From Rhizobium johnstonii 3841 (GTDB lineage Bacteria; Pseudomonadota; Alphaproteobacteria; Rhizobiales; Rhizobiaceae), in NCBI RefSeq assembly GCF_000009265.1, contig NC_008380.1:2361501-2425500 (forward strand): a DNA stretch of 64,000 bases. Direction: 5' to 3'. How positions within the stretch are numbered: position 1 is the stretch's first letter; every line of letters begins with the position of its first letter. Shown piece by piece: positions 30,264 through 38,524 of this stretch. The notes under the pieces were generated by a model that searched no databases, was not told where the DNA came from, and worked only from the letters and a program-made list of their open reading frames with translations. A program made the position numbers and the translations under genes.

Positions 30264-30277
30264 TTGATCGTCGTCAA
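30264..30277. promoter_or_regulatory. FixK-type box upstream of VIT transporter
   Basis: TTGATCGTCGTCAA has the outer TTGA-N6-TCAA of the FixK/FNR consensus. It is 109 bp before the VIT-family gene. Confidence 0.5.
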
Positions 30278-30386
30278 ATCCTTGATGGTCGAGGACCGAT
30301 ATAAAATTCGGGGTGCGACCGCGAGTGCCGCGTTGCTCGCGTTCGGTGTTGCGCTCTTCGTCTAATCTCGCATTCAGGAGACACCC

Positions 30387-31082
30387 ATGAGCAGACTGCA
30401 TTCGGAAAATCACCTCGTCTCCCGCATCGGTTGGCTCCGGGCCGCCGTACTCGGTGCAAACGACGGGATCGTCTCAACGGCGAGTTTGATCATGGGCGTC
30501 GCCAGCGCATCCGCCGGAACCTCGCAGATCCTGGTGGCGGGCGCCGCTGGTCTGGTCGCGGGCGCAATGTCGATGGCGGCCGGCGAATATGTATCGGTAA
30601 GCTCCCAGGCGGATACCGAGGAAGCCGATCTTGCGCGGGAGCGGACGGAGTTGGAGACGCAGCCAGAAGCTGAGCTCGATGAGCTGACGCAAATCTACGT
30701 CAAACGCGGCCTCACCCACGATCTGGCCAGGCAGGTCGCGGTCCAATTGACCGCCAATAATGTTCTCGACGCGCATTCGCGCGACGAACTCGGTATCGTC
30801 GAACACATGGGCGCCCGGCCCATTGAGGCAGCCTTGACGTCGGCCGCCACCTTCGCGGTGGGAGCCGCACTGCCCCTGCTGATGGTCGTCCTTTCACCCG
30901 CATCGGTGCTGGTCTATAGCGTTGCAAGCGCGTCTTTGGCTTTCCTTGCGCTGCTGGGCGCGATCGGTGCGAAAGCGGGCGGCGCAAACGTCTTGAGAGC
31001 CACAACTCGCGTCACCTTCTGGGGCGCCTTCGCGATGGCGCTGACGGCCGGAATCGGTGCGCTGGTTGGCACGGCCATCTGA
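30387..31082 (+). CDS. VIT1/CCC1-family membrane transporter
   Basis: 231 residues. Family signature in the first span (AAVLGANDGIVSTASLIMGVASA) and in the second (AGAMSMAAGEYVSVSSQADTEEADL), the Asp/Met/Glu-containing faces that in VIT1 carry Fe2+ or Mn2+. A cytoplasmic helical insert (about 75-150) and three further membrane spans follow. Probably exports ferrous iron or manganese from the cytosol. AGGAGACACCC precedes the ATG. It is divergent from the universal stress protein gene. Confidence 0.87.
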   Translation: MSRLHSENHLVSRIGWLRAAVLGANDGIVSTASLIMGVASASAGTSQILVAGAAGLVAGAMSMAAGEYVSVSSQADTEEADLARERTELETQPEAELDELTQIYVKRGLTHDLARQVAVQLTANNVLDAHSRDELGIVEHMGARPIEAALTSAATFAVGAALPLLMVVLSPASVLVYSVASASLAFLALLGAIGAKAGGANVLRATTRVTFWGAFAMALTAGIGALVGTAI

Positions 31083-31126
31083 CCAGGCATGTCAGATGCG
31101 GTGGCCGGCGCTCGCAAAATCGGGTA

Positions 31127-31516
31127 TCAAACGTCTGTCACGACATCCGCAAGCATCGAGCGGACCCTGCCTGCCAGGCTGGTCAGCATTTCGTTGTCGA
31201 TCGCCTGCATGGAGGCGACCGGATCGATGGCGCTCACCATGACATTGCCACCACCGACTGCGCGCAGGATGACATTGCACGGCAACATGGCCCCCACCTT
31301 CGGTTCCAGTTTCATCGCCTCGAACGCCATGCGAGGATTGCAGGCTCCGAGGATGAGGTAGTCGTCGATGTCGGCGTCGATCTTCTTTTTCATGGTTGCC
31401 TTGACATCGATCTCCGTCAGAACACCGAAACCGTGCTTGATGAGAGCGGATTTGGTCCTGCCGACCGCATCTTCGAAACTGGTCGCCCACAGGGTTCTAT
31501 CGAGCGTGTAGGTCAT
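31127..31516 (-). CDS. DUF302-family protein
   Basis: 129 residues from the ATG at 31516 with AGGAGA upstream. SFEDAVGRTKSALIKHGFGVLTEIDVKATMKKKI, YLILGACNPRMAFEAMKLEPKVGAMLPCNVILRAV is the DUF302 pattern. The biochemical role of the family is unknown; members are often found beside metal or redox genes. It follows the EF-hand gene in the same direction (59 bp gap), so the two probably share a transcript. Confidence 0.85.
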   Translation of the reverse strand: MTYTLDRTLWATSFEDAVGRTKSALIKHGFGVLTEIDVKATMKKKIDADIDDYLILGACNPRMAFEAMKLEPKVGAMLPCNVILRAVGGGNVMVSAIDPVASMQAIDNEMLTSLAGRVRSMLADVVTDV

Positions 31517-31575
31517 GAGAAGTCTCCTGTGAGCGGTAGCTCCGATGCAACGGCCGGCAAATGCCGGGCCTTGGA

Positions 31576-31959
31576 TCACATGTCCTGCATAAAAGCCTGC
31601 ATTTCCTCAGGTGTGACTTTACCGTCATTGTTCGCGTCGACCGCGTCGAAGATGCGTTTGTGGATTGCGGTCACCTCTTCGAAAGAAATTGCGCCGTCCC
31701 CATCACTGTCGGCGATGACGAACATGATCTTCATCATATGACCGCGCATTGGCCCCATCATGCGCATTCCTGGGTACATGCCAGATGGCATCATGTTGCG
31801 ACCCATCATGCCTGGCATCATTTCCCATCCGTCGGCCTCGGGTTTAGCCTCCGACTGGGCCGGGTCTGGACTTTTCGTCTGGGCGAAGGCGCTGCCCATG
31901 GCGCCTACGGCACCGAGCAAGGCCAGCAGAGTGATCGTTGGCAGTCTGAACATGGACAT
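31576..31959 (-). CDS. Exported EF-hand calcium-binding protein
   Basis: 127 residues from the ATG at 31959 (AGAGGAGAG upstream). Signal peptide MSMFRLPTITLLALLGAVGA with cleavage near AFA-Q, a Met-rich middle (about 12 Met, MMPGMMGRNMMPSGMYPGMRMMGPMRGHMM region) and two EF-hand loops, DSDGDGAISFEE and DANNDGKVTPEE, each with ligands at positions 1, 3, 5 and 12. Periplasmic Ca2+ binding is expected; the Met/His-rich part could bind copper. It probably leads the operon with the DUF302 gene. Confidence 0.85.
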   Translation of the reverse strand: MSMFRLPTITLLALLGAVGAMGSAFAQTKSPDPAQSEAKPEADGWEMMPGMMGRNMMPSGMYPGMRMMGPMRGHMMKIMFVIADSDGDGAISFEEVTAIHKRIFDAVDANNDGKVTPEEMQAFMQDM

Positions 31960-32037
31960 CCTGACTCTCCTCTTTGAGTATTGTCCTCCACGAGTTGGAG
32001 CGCCCTTTAAGGATACGATGCTCACGGGGTTCAAACA

Positions 32038-32051
32038 TTGCGCTGGATCAA
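32038..32051. promoter_or_regulatory. FixK-type box upstream of EF-hand/DUF302 unit
   Basis: TTGCGCTGGATCAA fits TTG(A/C)-N6-(T/G)CAA and has the mirror-image half composition of the universal stress protein site (TTGCG plus ATCAA). It is 78 bp before the EF-hand start. Confidence 0.4.
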
Positions 32052-32080
32052 ACCACTTGCTCGGTTGTTACGAGGTCCGG

Positions 32081-33001
32081 TCAGCGCGCAAACAGGCCGC
32101 ATCCGATCCCTTCAGGCTCATCATGCTTGAGGAAGAGAACAGACAGACCCAGCCTTTCGGCGACCGCAAGACCGCGTGCTTGGCCGAGAACCATCATCGC
32201 CGTCGCCCAGGCGTCGGCGCTCATGCAATCGCAGGCGATCACCGTCGCCGAGGCGGGCGGATCCCTGAGCGGCATGCCGAGGCGCGGCTCCATGGTGTGC
32301 GAGAGACGATGGCCGCCGACATCGATCCAGTGTCGATAGTCGCCGGACGTCGCGACGGCGGCATCATCCAACTCGAGCATGGAGTGCACGGCACGCACAT
32401 CCAGATTTGGCGTTTCGACTGCGACGGCCCAGCCGCGACCATCGGGCCGAGTGCCGAGCGCTCGCAGTTCGCCGTCGATGGCGAAGAGGCCGGCGTCGAT
32501 ACCGTGCTGGCGCGCAGCCTCAGCCAGTTGATCGGCGCCATAACCCTTCGCGATGCCATTGAGATCGAAGCACATCTCGGAGTGCTTGCGGGCGCGTCCG
32601 GCGGCCTTGTCCAGCTCCAGAACATCATGGGCCGGGCTGCGTTTCGCAAGACGGGCGGTCCTGATCATGTCCTCGTTTGCGTCCGCCGGGCCGAAACCCC
32701 ACGCGGTGGTGGCATCACCCATGCCGATATCGAAGGCGCTGCCCGAGGTGCGGCCGATGGCAAGACCCGCTCCCAGCACGGTAAGCAGCCGGTCGGGCAG
32801 GGCAACCCATCCGCCGGGTCGTGCGGCGTTCAAGCGGTTCAGGTCGCTTTCAGGCCTCCAGGTGGACATTTGTTTGTCGACTTCAGTCACGGCGTCGGCC
32901 ATCGCCTTGCGGGCGGGGACGACATCGAAACCCGATTGCATGTGAAAGAGGGCGGACCAGCGCGTGCCCATGGTCGGACCGTTCATCGCATGGCGCGTCA
33001 T
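32081..33001 (-). CDS. apbE: FAD:protein FMN transferase
   Basis: 306 residues from the ATG at 33001, one base after the TGA of the upstream gene, so coupled to it. ApbE landmarks: MGTRWSALF, STWRPESDLNRLNAA, FDIGMGDATTAWGFGP, DLNGIAKGYGADQLAEA and the metal-binding Asp near ADAWATAMMVLG. It attaches FMN covalently to Ser/Thr of exported proteins in the periplasm; here a periplasmic form is implied by its partners although no clear signal peptide is seen. Target probably in the neighbouring PepSY or DUF2271 proteins. Confidence 0.93.
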   Translation of the reverse strand: MTRHAMNGPTMGTRWSALFHMQSGFDVVPARKAMADAVTEVDKQMSTWRPESDLNRLNAARPGGWVALPDRLLTVLGAGLAIGRTSGSAFDIGMGDATTAWGFGPADANEDMIRTARLAKRSPAHDVLELDKAAGRARKHSEMCFDLNGIAKGYGADQLAEAARQHGIDAGLFAIDGELRALGTRPDGRGWAVAVETPNLDVRAVHSMLELDDAAVATSGDYRHWIDVGGHRLSHTMEPRLGMPLRDPPASATVIACDCMSADAWATAMMVLGQARGLAVAERLGLSVLFLKHDEPEGIGCGLFAR

Positions 33002-33002
33002 G

Positions 33003-35201
33003 TCAGTAGACGTCCTCGGCATAGCGGCCAGTGGCTTTCAGGAGTGCGAGGTTGAAGCCCTGTGCCGCGAGAATGTCGGCAAGGACGGCGGCAACGGCCG
33101 CCGCCATGTCCCGGCTCCCGCAGATGAGAACCTGACCGCCTGCGGCAATGAGCTTGCCGATGCGCTCGCCGTCCTTACGCACAATATCCTGCACATAGGC
33201 CGGGCTTGCAGTTCGTGAAAAGGCTGTCGATACCGAGGTCAGCCGGCCATCCTTTTTCCAGTAGGAAAGCTCCTCGGCGTAAAGCGCGTCGCTGGCGGGA
33301 TGGCGAGTTCCGAAATAGAGATGCATGGGGCGGCGTGCCCGGTTTCGGCGGGCGAAGCCGGCAAGCGGACCGATACCGGCGCCGGCGCCGATGAGAATGA
33401 CCGGCTTGCCTCCCCGGGCCGGGCGGAAGGAGGGGTTTGGGCGCACGAAGGCCGCGACGGTATCCCGCGGTTTCAATGCGGTGAGTTGGCTTGAGCAAAG
33501 TCCTCCCACTTGCTGGCGCACGCAGATTTCGAGAAAGCCATCCTTGGTACCGGAAGCAAGGGAGTAGAAGCGCGGCAGATCCGAGCCCTGTGGCACGATG
33601 CCGATCAGGTCTCCGGCCTCGAACCGCGGGAAGCCCTTGCCCGTCAGGCGTTGCCAGAGCGAAACCTTCGGCAGGGCAAAGCGCAGGATGGCCGTGGTCG
33701 CCTGTACGCTTGCGCCATAGTCGCGGCGGGATATCAGCGGCAATCTCCAGGTCTTTGGGGCGATCTGTTGGTGCTTCAGCTCGAAATCGAGCCCAAGCGC
33801 CTCAGCCAGGAGACGTCCCCAGCGGGCGAAATCCTGTGGCGATTGGCGGTTTACCGTGTCGAAGGGGATGAGGGAGGCCCAGCCCTTGTCCTTGGCTATC
33901 GCCGCGATCTCGCCGGCGAAACCGCAGAAGGCCGGGAAGCTGCGATCGCCGAAACCGAGCACGGCGAGCGGCAGGCCGGGCTTTGCGGGCGTACGCTCGA
34001 AACGTTGGATGAAGCCCACGGCGGAGGCGGGCGCTGCGCCATCGCCATAGGTGGCGGCGAGCAGAATGACACGCCGCGCCTTCGGCCAGCGGGCCGGTTC
34101 GAAATTGGACATCGGGCCGACATGGACGCGAAGACCCTCCGCGGAAAGAGCGGCCTGCAGCGTATTGGCAAAGCCTCGGGTCGTGCCGCTCTCACTGCCG
34201 ACGAGCAGGATCGTATCGGCCTCGCCAGCATCCGCCGAGGTTGCTCTTGGGGCGCGGCGCCTTTCGAGCCAGACAATCAGGCCTGTCCAGCCGAGAACAG
34301 GAACCGTAAGCGCAGAGAACCCGAGGAGGAGCCCGAGCCAGGCCAAGCCGTACCCGGTGTGCAGCATGGTGATGAGGCGCGTGACCCTGTCGACCAAGCC
34401 GGCGTCCGACCAGGCCAGCAGCGAACCGTTGCCCTGGTCGATGTAAGCTTCGCCTGCTGCCATCTTGAGTGTGAAAACGTCCGTTGCGTCGCCCGGGGCA
34501 GGGAAATTCAGCGAGAGCAGGTCATTGACCGGCGTCTCTTGAAGCAGAGTGACGGACGTGAGCGCCACCCCGGTCTTGCCGCTGACGTCGGCCGGGAAGG
34601 CAGGTGCAACCGCGCCGTCCGGCAGCAGGCCGAAAACAACAGCTGTCATCCAGAGCGCAGTGAGCGAGGAGAGGAAGAGACCCGGCAGAGCTAGGCGCGA
34701 GACGACGGCGTGTAAACGTCCGTCGCCGGTGCCGCGAACGGAATTCAGAACGAAACGCCAGCCGCCGGCGCGCCGTGCCATCACGAACAGCCCGGAAATT
34801 GCGAGGGCAAGCATAACCGCTGCACCGCCCGCAGTTATGAAGCGTCCAGTATCATCGAGGAAAAGCGAGCGATGGAGATTGGTCAACCAGCGCTCCAGAT
34901 CCGAGGTGTCGGCGCTGCCGGCCGGCGTGCCAGTGGCAGGGTCGATGACAGCGGAGGCGGGTTGGTCGCCTTCGTAGTAGTAGGCGGTGAACCGCCCGGA
35001 CGGCGCGCGTCTGATCTGTTCCACCGTAGGTTCTGCCGCCTGGACTCGCGCGGCGAGTTCGGCAACGCTGATGTGCTGCGCGGCAGGCATGGTGAGCGCC
35101 TCTGCGGCGGGGAAGATCGACAGTGCGGCTCCGCTCAGCGCGACGACGCTGAGAAGCACCGAGCCGATTAGCCCAAACCAGCGGTGAAGCGAGCGCGTCA
35201 T
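33003..35201 (-). CDS. PepSY-TM / flavodoxin / FAD-NAD(P)H reductase fusion
   Basis: 732 residues. PepSY-associated membrane domain (about 1-310, with spans near 10-32, 125-145, 170-195 and 285-310), a flavodoxin-like FMN domain (about 325-465; LVGSESGTTRGFANTLQAAL), and a CysJ-like ferredoxin-reductase module (about 480-732; FAD motif RFYSLASG, NAD motif LIGAGAGIGPLAGF, C-terminal aromatic Tyr). This layout moves electrons from cytosolic NAD(P)H through flavins to the membrane, for example to reduce ferric siderophores or a periplasmic flavoprotein. It precedes apbE by one base. Confidence 0.9.
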   Translation of the reverse strand: MTRSLHRWFGLIGSVLLSVVALSGAALSIFPAAEALTMPAAQHISVAELAARVQAAEPTVEQIRRAPSGRFTAYYYEGDQPASAVIDPATGTPAGSADTSDLERWLTNLHRSLFLDDTGRFITAGGAAVMLALAISGLFVMARRAGGWRFVLNSVRGTGDGRLHAVVSRLALPGLFLSSLTALWMTAVVFGLLPDGAVAPAFPADVSGKTGVALTSVTLLQETPVNDLLSLNFPAPGDATDVFTLKMAAGEAYIDQGNGSLLAWSDAGLVDRVTRLITMLHTGYGLAWLGLLLGFSALTVPVLGWTGLIVWLERRRAPRATSADAGEADTILLVGSESGTTRGFANTLQAALSAEGLRVHVGPMSNFEPARWPKARRVILLAATYGDGAAPASAVGFIQRFERTPAKPGLPLAVLGFGDRSFPAFCGFAGEIAAIAKDKGWASLIPFDTVNRQSPQDFARWGRLLAEALGLDFELKHQQIAPKTWRLPLISRRDYGASVQATTAILRFALPKVSLWQRLTGKGFPRFEAGDLIGIVPQGSDLPRFYSLASGTKDGFLEICVRQQVGGLCSSQLTALKPRDTVAAFVRPNPSFRPARGGKPVILIGAGAGIGPLAGFARRNRARRPMHLYFGTRHPASDALYAEELSYWKKDGRLTSVSTAFSRTASPAYVQDIVRKDGERIGKLIAAGGQVLICGSRDMAAAVAAVLADILAAQGFNLALLKATGRYAEDVY

Positions 35202-35219
35202 GGCGAGCGTCCTTCCCGC

Positions 35220-35696
35220 TCAACGCGCATAGCTGAAGGCGGCGATGTAGCGCGTGCCCTTCAACTTCTGCCCCGAGCCGGTCGATGTCAGCGGCACCAC
35301 GATCTCGTTTGGGCTGTCGCGCATGTCTTCCACGGCGGAGTCGATGTGAAGCTGATAGCCGGCATCGAACAGCGTATCGGCAAGATCGACCGTGACCTTG
35401 AGTGAACGGCCGGCACCAACGCTGGCACCCGTGATGCCGTTGATCTCGGCGGCATTGCCACCGGTGGCGCGGTACCAGCCAGTGAGATGCTCGTAATACC
35501 TGGTCTTGCCGCCCGCCATCCAAAGGCTGCCGACATATTTGCCCTGCGCATCGGTGACGTAATAGGCAAGGTAGGCACCATCCCCGCCGTAGTTGCGCAT
35601 GTTGGTGGTGAAGGTCACTTCGCGCGCCATGGCAAGGCCGGGAACGGTAAGGGCCGTGGTGACTGCAAGCATGGCGATAAGGGATTTCATTCTCAT
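35220..35696 (-). CDS. DUF2271 periplasmic protein
   Basis: 158 residues from the ATG at 35696 (AAAGGAG upstream), beginning a signal peptide KSLIAMLAVTTALTVPGLAMA. The mature part FTTNMRNYGGDGAYLAYYVTDAQGKYVGSLWMAGG is typical of DUF2271. The family is found repeatedly with ApbE and PepSY-TM proteins; an electron-carrier or flavinylated substrate role is inferred, not shown. GASVGAGRS at the middle resembles the D/S-G-A-S/T-x-A type flavinylation motifs only loosely. Confidence 0.85.
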   Translation of the reverse strand: MRMKSLIAMLAVTTALTVPGLAMAREVTFTTNMRNYGGDGAYLAYYVTDAQGKYVGSLWMAGGKTRYYEHLTGWYRATGGNAAEINGITGASVGAGRSLKVTVDLADTLFDAGYQLHIDSAVEDMRDSPNEIVVPLTSTGSGQKLKGTRYIAAFSYAR

Positions 35697-35721
35697 CGAT
35701 ATTCTCCTTTGACTTGACGGT

Positions 35722-36357
35722 TCAGTTCGTCTGGACCCGCGGCCTGGAACCAGGCGTGAAAAGGCCGTTGCTGGGCGGGGTGGCGTTTTGTTGCTGCCCG
35801 CCGCCGCCTCGACTGCAGGCATCGTCATCCTCGCCTTCGCAGTCATCGGCGGCGTAACGGCCGTCGTCGTGACGGAGGCGATGCTCCTCCTTGCGATTAT
35901 CGTCCTCGCTCTCTTGATAGCCGGCTGGTACGGCGCCGGCGGCGGCACTCTCCGGTGCGGGGAACGGCATGGCCAGACTGCCGAGGGGTGCGAGAAAGCC
36001 GATGCCGGCGCAAGCGGCCAGAAGAAATTTGCGGTACGTCATAAGTGACCTCAGTTGGCTACCTTTGTGGGGGGGGGCTCGGCGATCTTCGGGGCGTTCA
36101 TCGAGTTGGATGACTTCAAGCGTCACCGGATCGATTTTCGCTTCGAAGCGACGGCCGTCCTTGTCGGTGCCCTGGAGTTCGTAACAACCGTCATCGATCT
36201 TGATGCGCTTCAGCGTCCAACCTCGTTGCCCGGCCATGGCGCGAACCGCCGCATGCGTCTTCCAATTGCTGATCGGAACGTCGCAGTCGTCTCTTGCCTG
36301 AGCGGATGTCACGGCCATGACGGCGAGCGCCAAGATGGGCAAGGTGCCGGTTTTCAT
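35722..36357 (-). CDS. PepSY-domain protein read through into a second small exported protein
   Basis: 211 residues as it stands. Residues 1-100 are an exported PepSY protein (signal peptide ending SAQA; GWTLKRIKIDDGCYELQGTDKDGRRFEAKIDPVTLEVIQLDE shape). Residues 106-211 begin with Met, have their own signal peptide (YRKFLLAACAGIGFLAPLGSLA) and an acidic, low-complexity tail. The join passes through nine C (36069-36077 on the opposite strand). One C fewer ends the first protein at a TGA close before the second ATG (36042); one more also ends it. The fusion is probably a tract-length variant or sequencing error. Confidence 0.7.
   Translation of the reverse strand: MKTGTLPILALAVMAVTSAQARDDCDVPISNWKTHAAVRAMAGQRGWTLKRIKIDDGCYELQGTDKDGRRFEAKIDPVTLEVIQLDERPEDRRAPPHKGSQLRSLMTYRKFLLAACAGIGFLAPLGSLAMPFPAPESAAAGAVPAGYQESEDDNRKEEHRLRHDDGRYAADDCEGEDDDACSRGGGGQQQNATPPSNGLFTPGSRPRVQTN
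36069..36077. repeat. Nine-base G/C homopolymer at a gene junction
   Basis: A run of nine G on the plus strand sits exactly where the PepSY gene should stop. Tract length alone decides whether two proteins or one fusion are made, so it is prone to slippage in vivo or to miscalling. Confidence 0.85.
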
Positions 36358-36497
36358 TCTTGTTTCCTCTCATTTCGGTCTGATCAATTGCGTTCCAAGC
36401 TGACCGGCGCCTGACAAACCGCGCGACATTGCTTCAGCTTCCCGTAAGTTGGCAGGTGGACTAGGAGACGAAAGAGAGAGAGGGAGGGAGGGACGCG

Positions 36498-37157
36498 ATG
36501 CGGGTTCTACTAATCGAGGACGATACGGCGCTGGGCGCGGCCATTCGCGACCAGATCGCAGCCGACGGCCATTCCGTCGATTGGGTGAACCGTCTCGACC
36601 AAGCGGGCGATGCAATCGTTGCGGCTGCTTATGATCTGGTGCTGCTCGATCTGATGCTGCCCGATGGGCTTGGCATTCCCTTTCTGAAGGGGTTGCGTGG
36701 GCGCGGCGACGTGACGCCGGTCATGATCCTGACAGCGCTCGACCAGGTCACTGACCGTATTGCCGGATTGAATGCCGGCGCTGACGATTACATGGTGAAG
36801 CCCTTCGATCTTGCGGAGCTTTCGGCGCGGATCGGGTCGGTGGCGCGCCGTTATGCCGGCAATCCCAATCCCAACATCACGCTTGGCCCGCTCGCCATCG
36901 ATCTCGCCGCCAGAAGCATCACTCTGAATGGCAAGGCCATTGTTCTAACGGCGCGGGAATGGGTCCTGTTTGAGGCCTTCCTGCAACGTCCCGGCCAGCT
37001 TCTTTCGAAGGCGCAGCTCGAAGAGCGGCTCTATTCCTTCGATAGGGAAATCGACAGCAACGCCATCGAGGTCCATGTGAGCCGGTTGCGCAAGAAGCTC
37101 GGTACTCATGTGATCGAGACCGAGCGCGGGCTCGGCTATCGTCTGGGACGGCCATGA
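36498..37157 (+). CDS. OmpR-family response regulator
   Basis: 219 residues. Receiver domain (1-115) with acidic pocket IEDD, phospho-acceptor Asp51 in LLDLMLPDG and Lys101 in MVKPFD; winged-helix DNA-binding domain (about 125-219; TAREWVLFEAFLQRPGQLLSKAQLEERLY, VHVSRLRKKL, ETERGLGYRLG). It overlaps the sensor kinase by 4 bp. It is divergent from the PepSY/DUF2271/ApbE genes across a 140-bp gap and probably controls them. Confidence 0.95.
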   Translation: MRVLLIEDDTALGAAIRDQIAADGHSVDWVNRLDQAGDAIVAAAYDLVLLDLMLPDGLGIPFLKGLRGRGDVTPVMILTALDQVTDRIAGLNAGADDYMVKPFDLAELSARIGSVARRYAGNPNPNITLGPLAIDLAARSITLNGKAIVLTAREWVLFEAFLQRPGQLLSKAQLEERLYSFDREIDSNAIEVHVSRLRKKLGTHVIETERGLGYRLGRP

Positions 37158-38524
37158 GGATCGGCGCTTCGATCCAGACGCGCTTGGCGCTCGCCCTTGG
37201 GCTTTCAGTGACGCTGCTATGGCTTGCGGCGGCAGCAGTAACCGCGCACCGCCTTGGCGGGCAGATGGAAGAGGTGTTCGATGATGGCCTGAAGGCAACA
37301 GCGCAACGCATTTTGCCGATTGCCCGGCACGACCTGCGCGAAGGCCATCAAGGCCGCGATGCGACTGATTACGACGACAATGGTGAGGACGACGACGGTG
37401 ATGGACGCATCGACCGAGAGGCTCGCTACGGCGAAGACGTAAGCTTCATCGTGCGTGACCAAAACGGGCAGGTTCTGCTCGGTTCGAAGGGAGCGGATGC
37501 TTCGAGCTTCCCACCCTTCACGAAGCGCGGCTTTCTACGAACCGCAACGCACCAGCTCTATTACGATACGAGCTTCGATGGGAACCTGACGATTGCCGTC
37601 GCCGAACCGCTTGACCATCGCACGGAATTGTCACGCAAGATGCTGTTGGGCCTCGTGCTGCCGCTGATCGTGGTGATCCCTCTCAGCCTGCTCGCGATAT
37701 ACCTCGCGGTGCGCCGCTCCTTACGGCCGGTGCGCGCGCTTAGGCAGGAGCTGGCCAATCGCGGCGCGCAGGATTTGTCGCCCGTCACCGACAGTGGCCT
37801 GCCGACCGAGCTTCTCCCGATTTCGGCAGGTGTCAACCAGCTTCTGGATCGCCTGACGGCAGCGTTCCACGCCGAGCGCGCCTTTGCAGCCAATGCCGCG
37901 CACGAGCTTCGTACGCCGGTGGCCGGCGCAATCGCGCAGGCGCAACGCATTCGCTCCGAGACCAAGGAAAAGCTGACGAGCCAGCGGGCGACGGAGATCG
38001 AAACGACGCTGAAGCGGTTGATGCGCATATCGGAAAAACTGATGCAACTGGCTCGCGCCGAGGGTGGGCGTCTACAAAGTGACGAGCCTTCCGATCTCAG
38101 AACCGTCCTGCAGATGGTCCTTCAGGATTTTGCCCGGGCAGGAGAGGGGCGCATCGCGCTGAGATTGCCGCAGGTACCGGTGCTTTCCACGCTGGACCCC
38201 GATACGGTCGGTATTCTTTGCCGTAACCTGATTGAGAACGCCTTGAAGCATGGTGCGCAGCATGGCTTCGTCGAGGTTTCACTGGAACCCGGCGGCTTGT
38301 TGACTGTTGCCAATGACGGCCCGAACCTGCCGGCCGATGCCTTGGACCGTCTGATGCGGCGGTTCGAGCGCGGGGCCGGCAAGATTGGTGGAACGGGCCT
38401 CGGGCTCGCTATCGTAACGGCCATCGCCGATCGCATTGGAGCCGATGTACAGATTGTCTCTCCGCGACCCGTAAAAAACGAAGGTGTTCAGGTTGATATC
38501 AAGCTGCCTGTCGCCAACCATTGA
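37154..38524 (+). CDS. Sensor histidine kinase with Asp-rich (EF-hand-like) sensor loop
   Basis: 456 residues. Two membrane spans (about 10-30 and 160-185) bracket a periplasmic domain containing DYDDNGEDDDGDGRIDRE (about 73-90), a calcium-binding-like loop. HAMP follows, then the H-box AANAAHELRTPVAG, N-box LIENALKHG and GGTGLGLAIV. The partner regulator is immediately upstream. Plausibly it senses a divalent cation and drives the flavin/PepSY genes; that link is inference from position. Confidence 0.93.
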   Translation: MRIGASIQTRLALALGLSVTLLWLAAAAVTAHRLGGQMEEVFDDGLKATAQRILPIARHDLREGHQGRDATDYDDNGEDDDGDGRIDREARYGEDVSFIVRDQNGQVLLGSKGADASSFPPFTKRGFLRTATHQLYYDTSFDGNLTIAVAEPLDHRTELSRKMLLGLVLPLIVVIPLSLLAIYLAVRRSLRPVRALRQELANRGAQDLSPVTDSGLPTELLPISAGVNQLLDRLTAAFHAERAFAANAAHELRTPVAGAIAQAQRIRSETKEKLTSQRATEIETTLKRLMRISEKLMQLARAEGGRLQSDEPSDLRTVLQMVLQDFARAGEGRIALRLPQVPVLSTLDPDTVGILCRNLIENALKHGAQHGFVEVSLEPGGLLTVANDGPNLPADALDRLMRRFERGAGKIGGTGLGLAIVTAIADRIGADVQIVSPRPVKNEGVQVDIKLPVANH

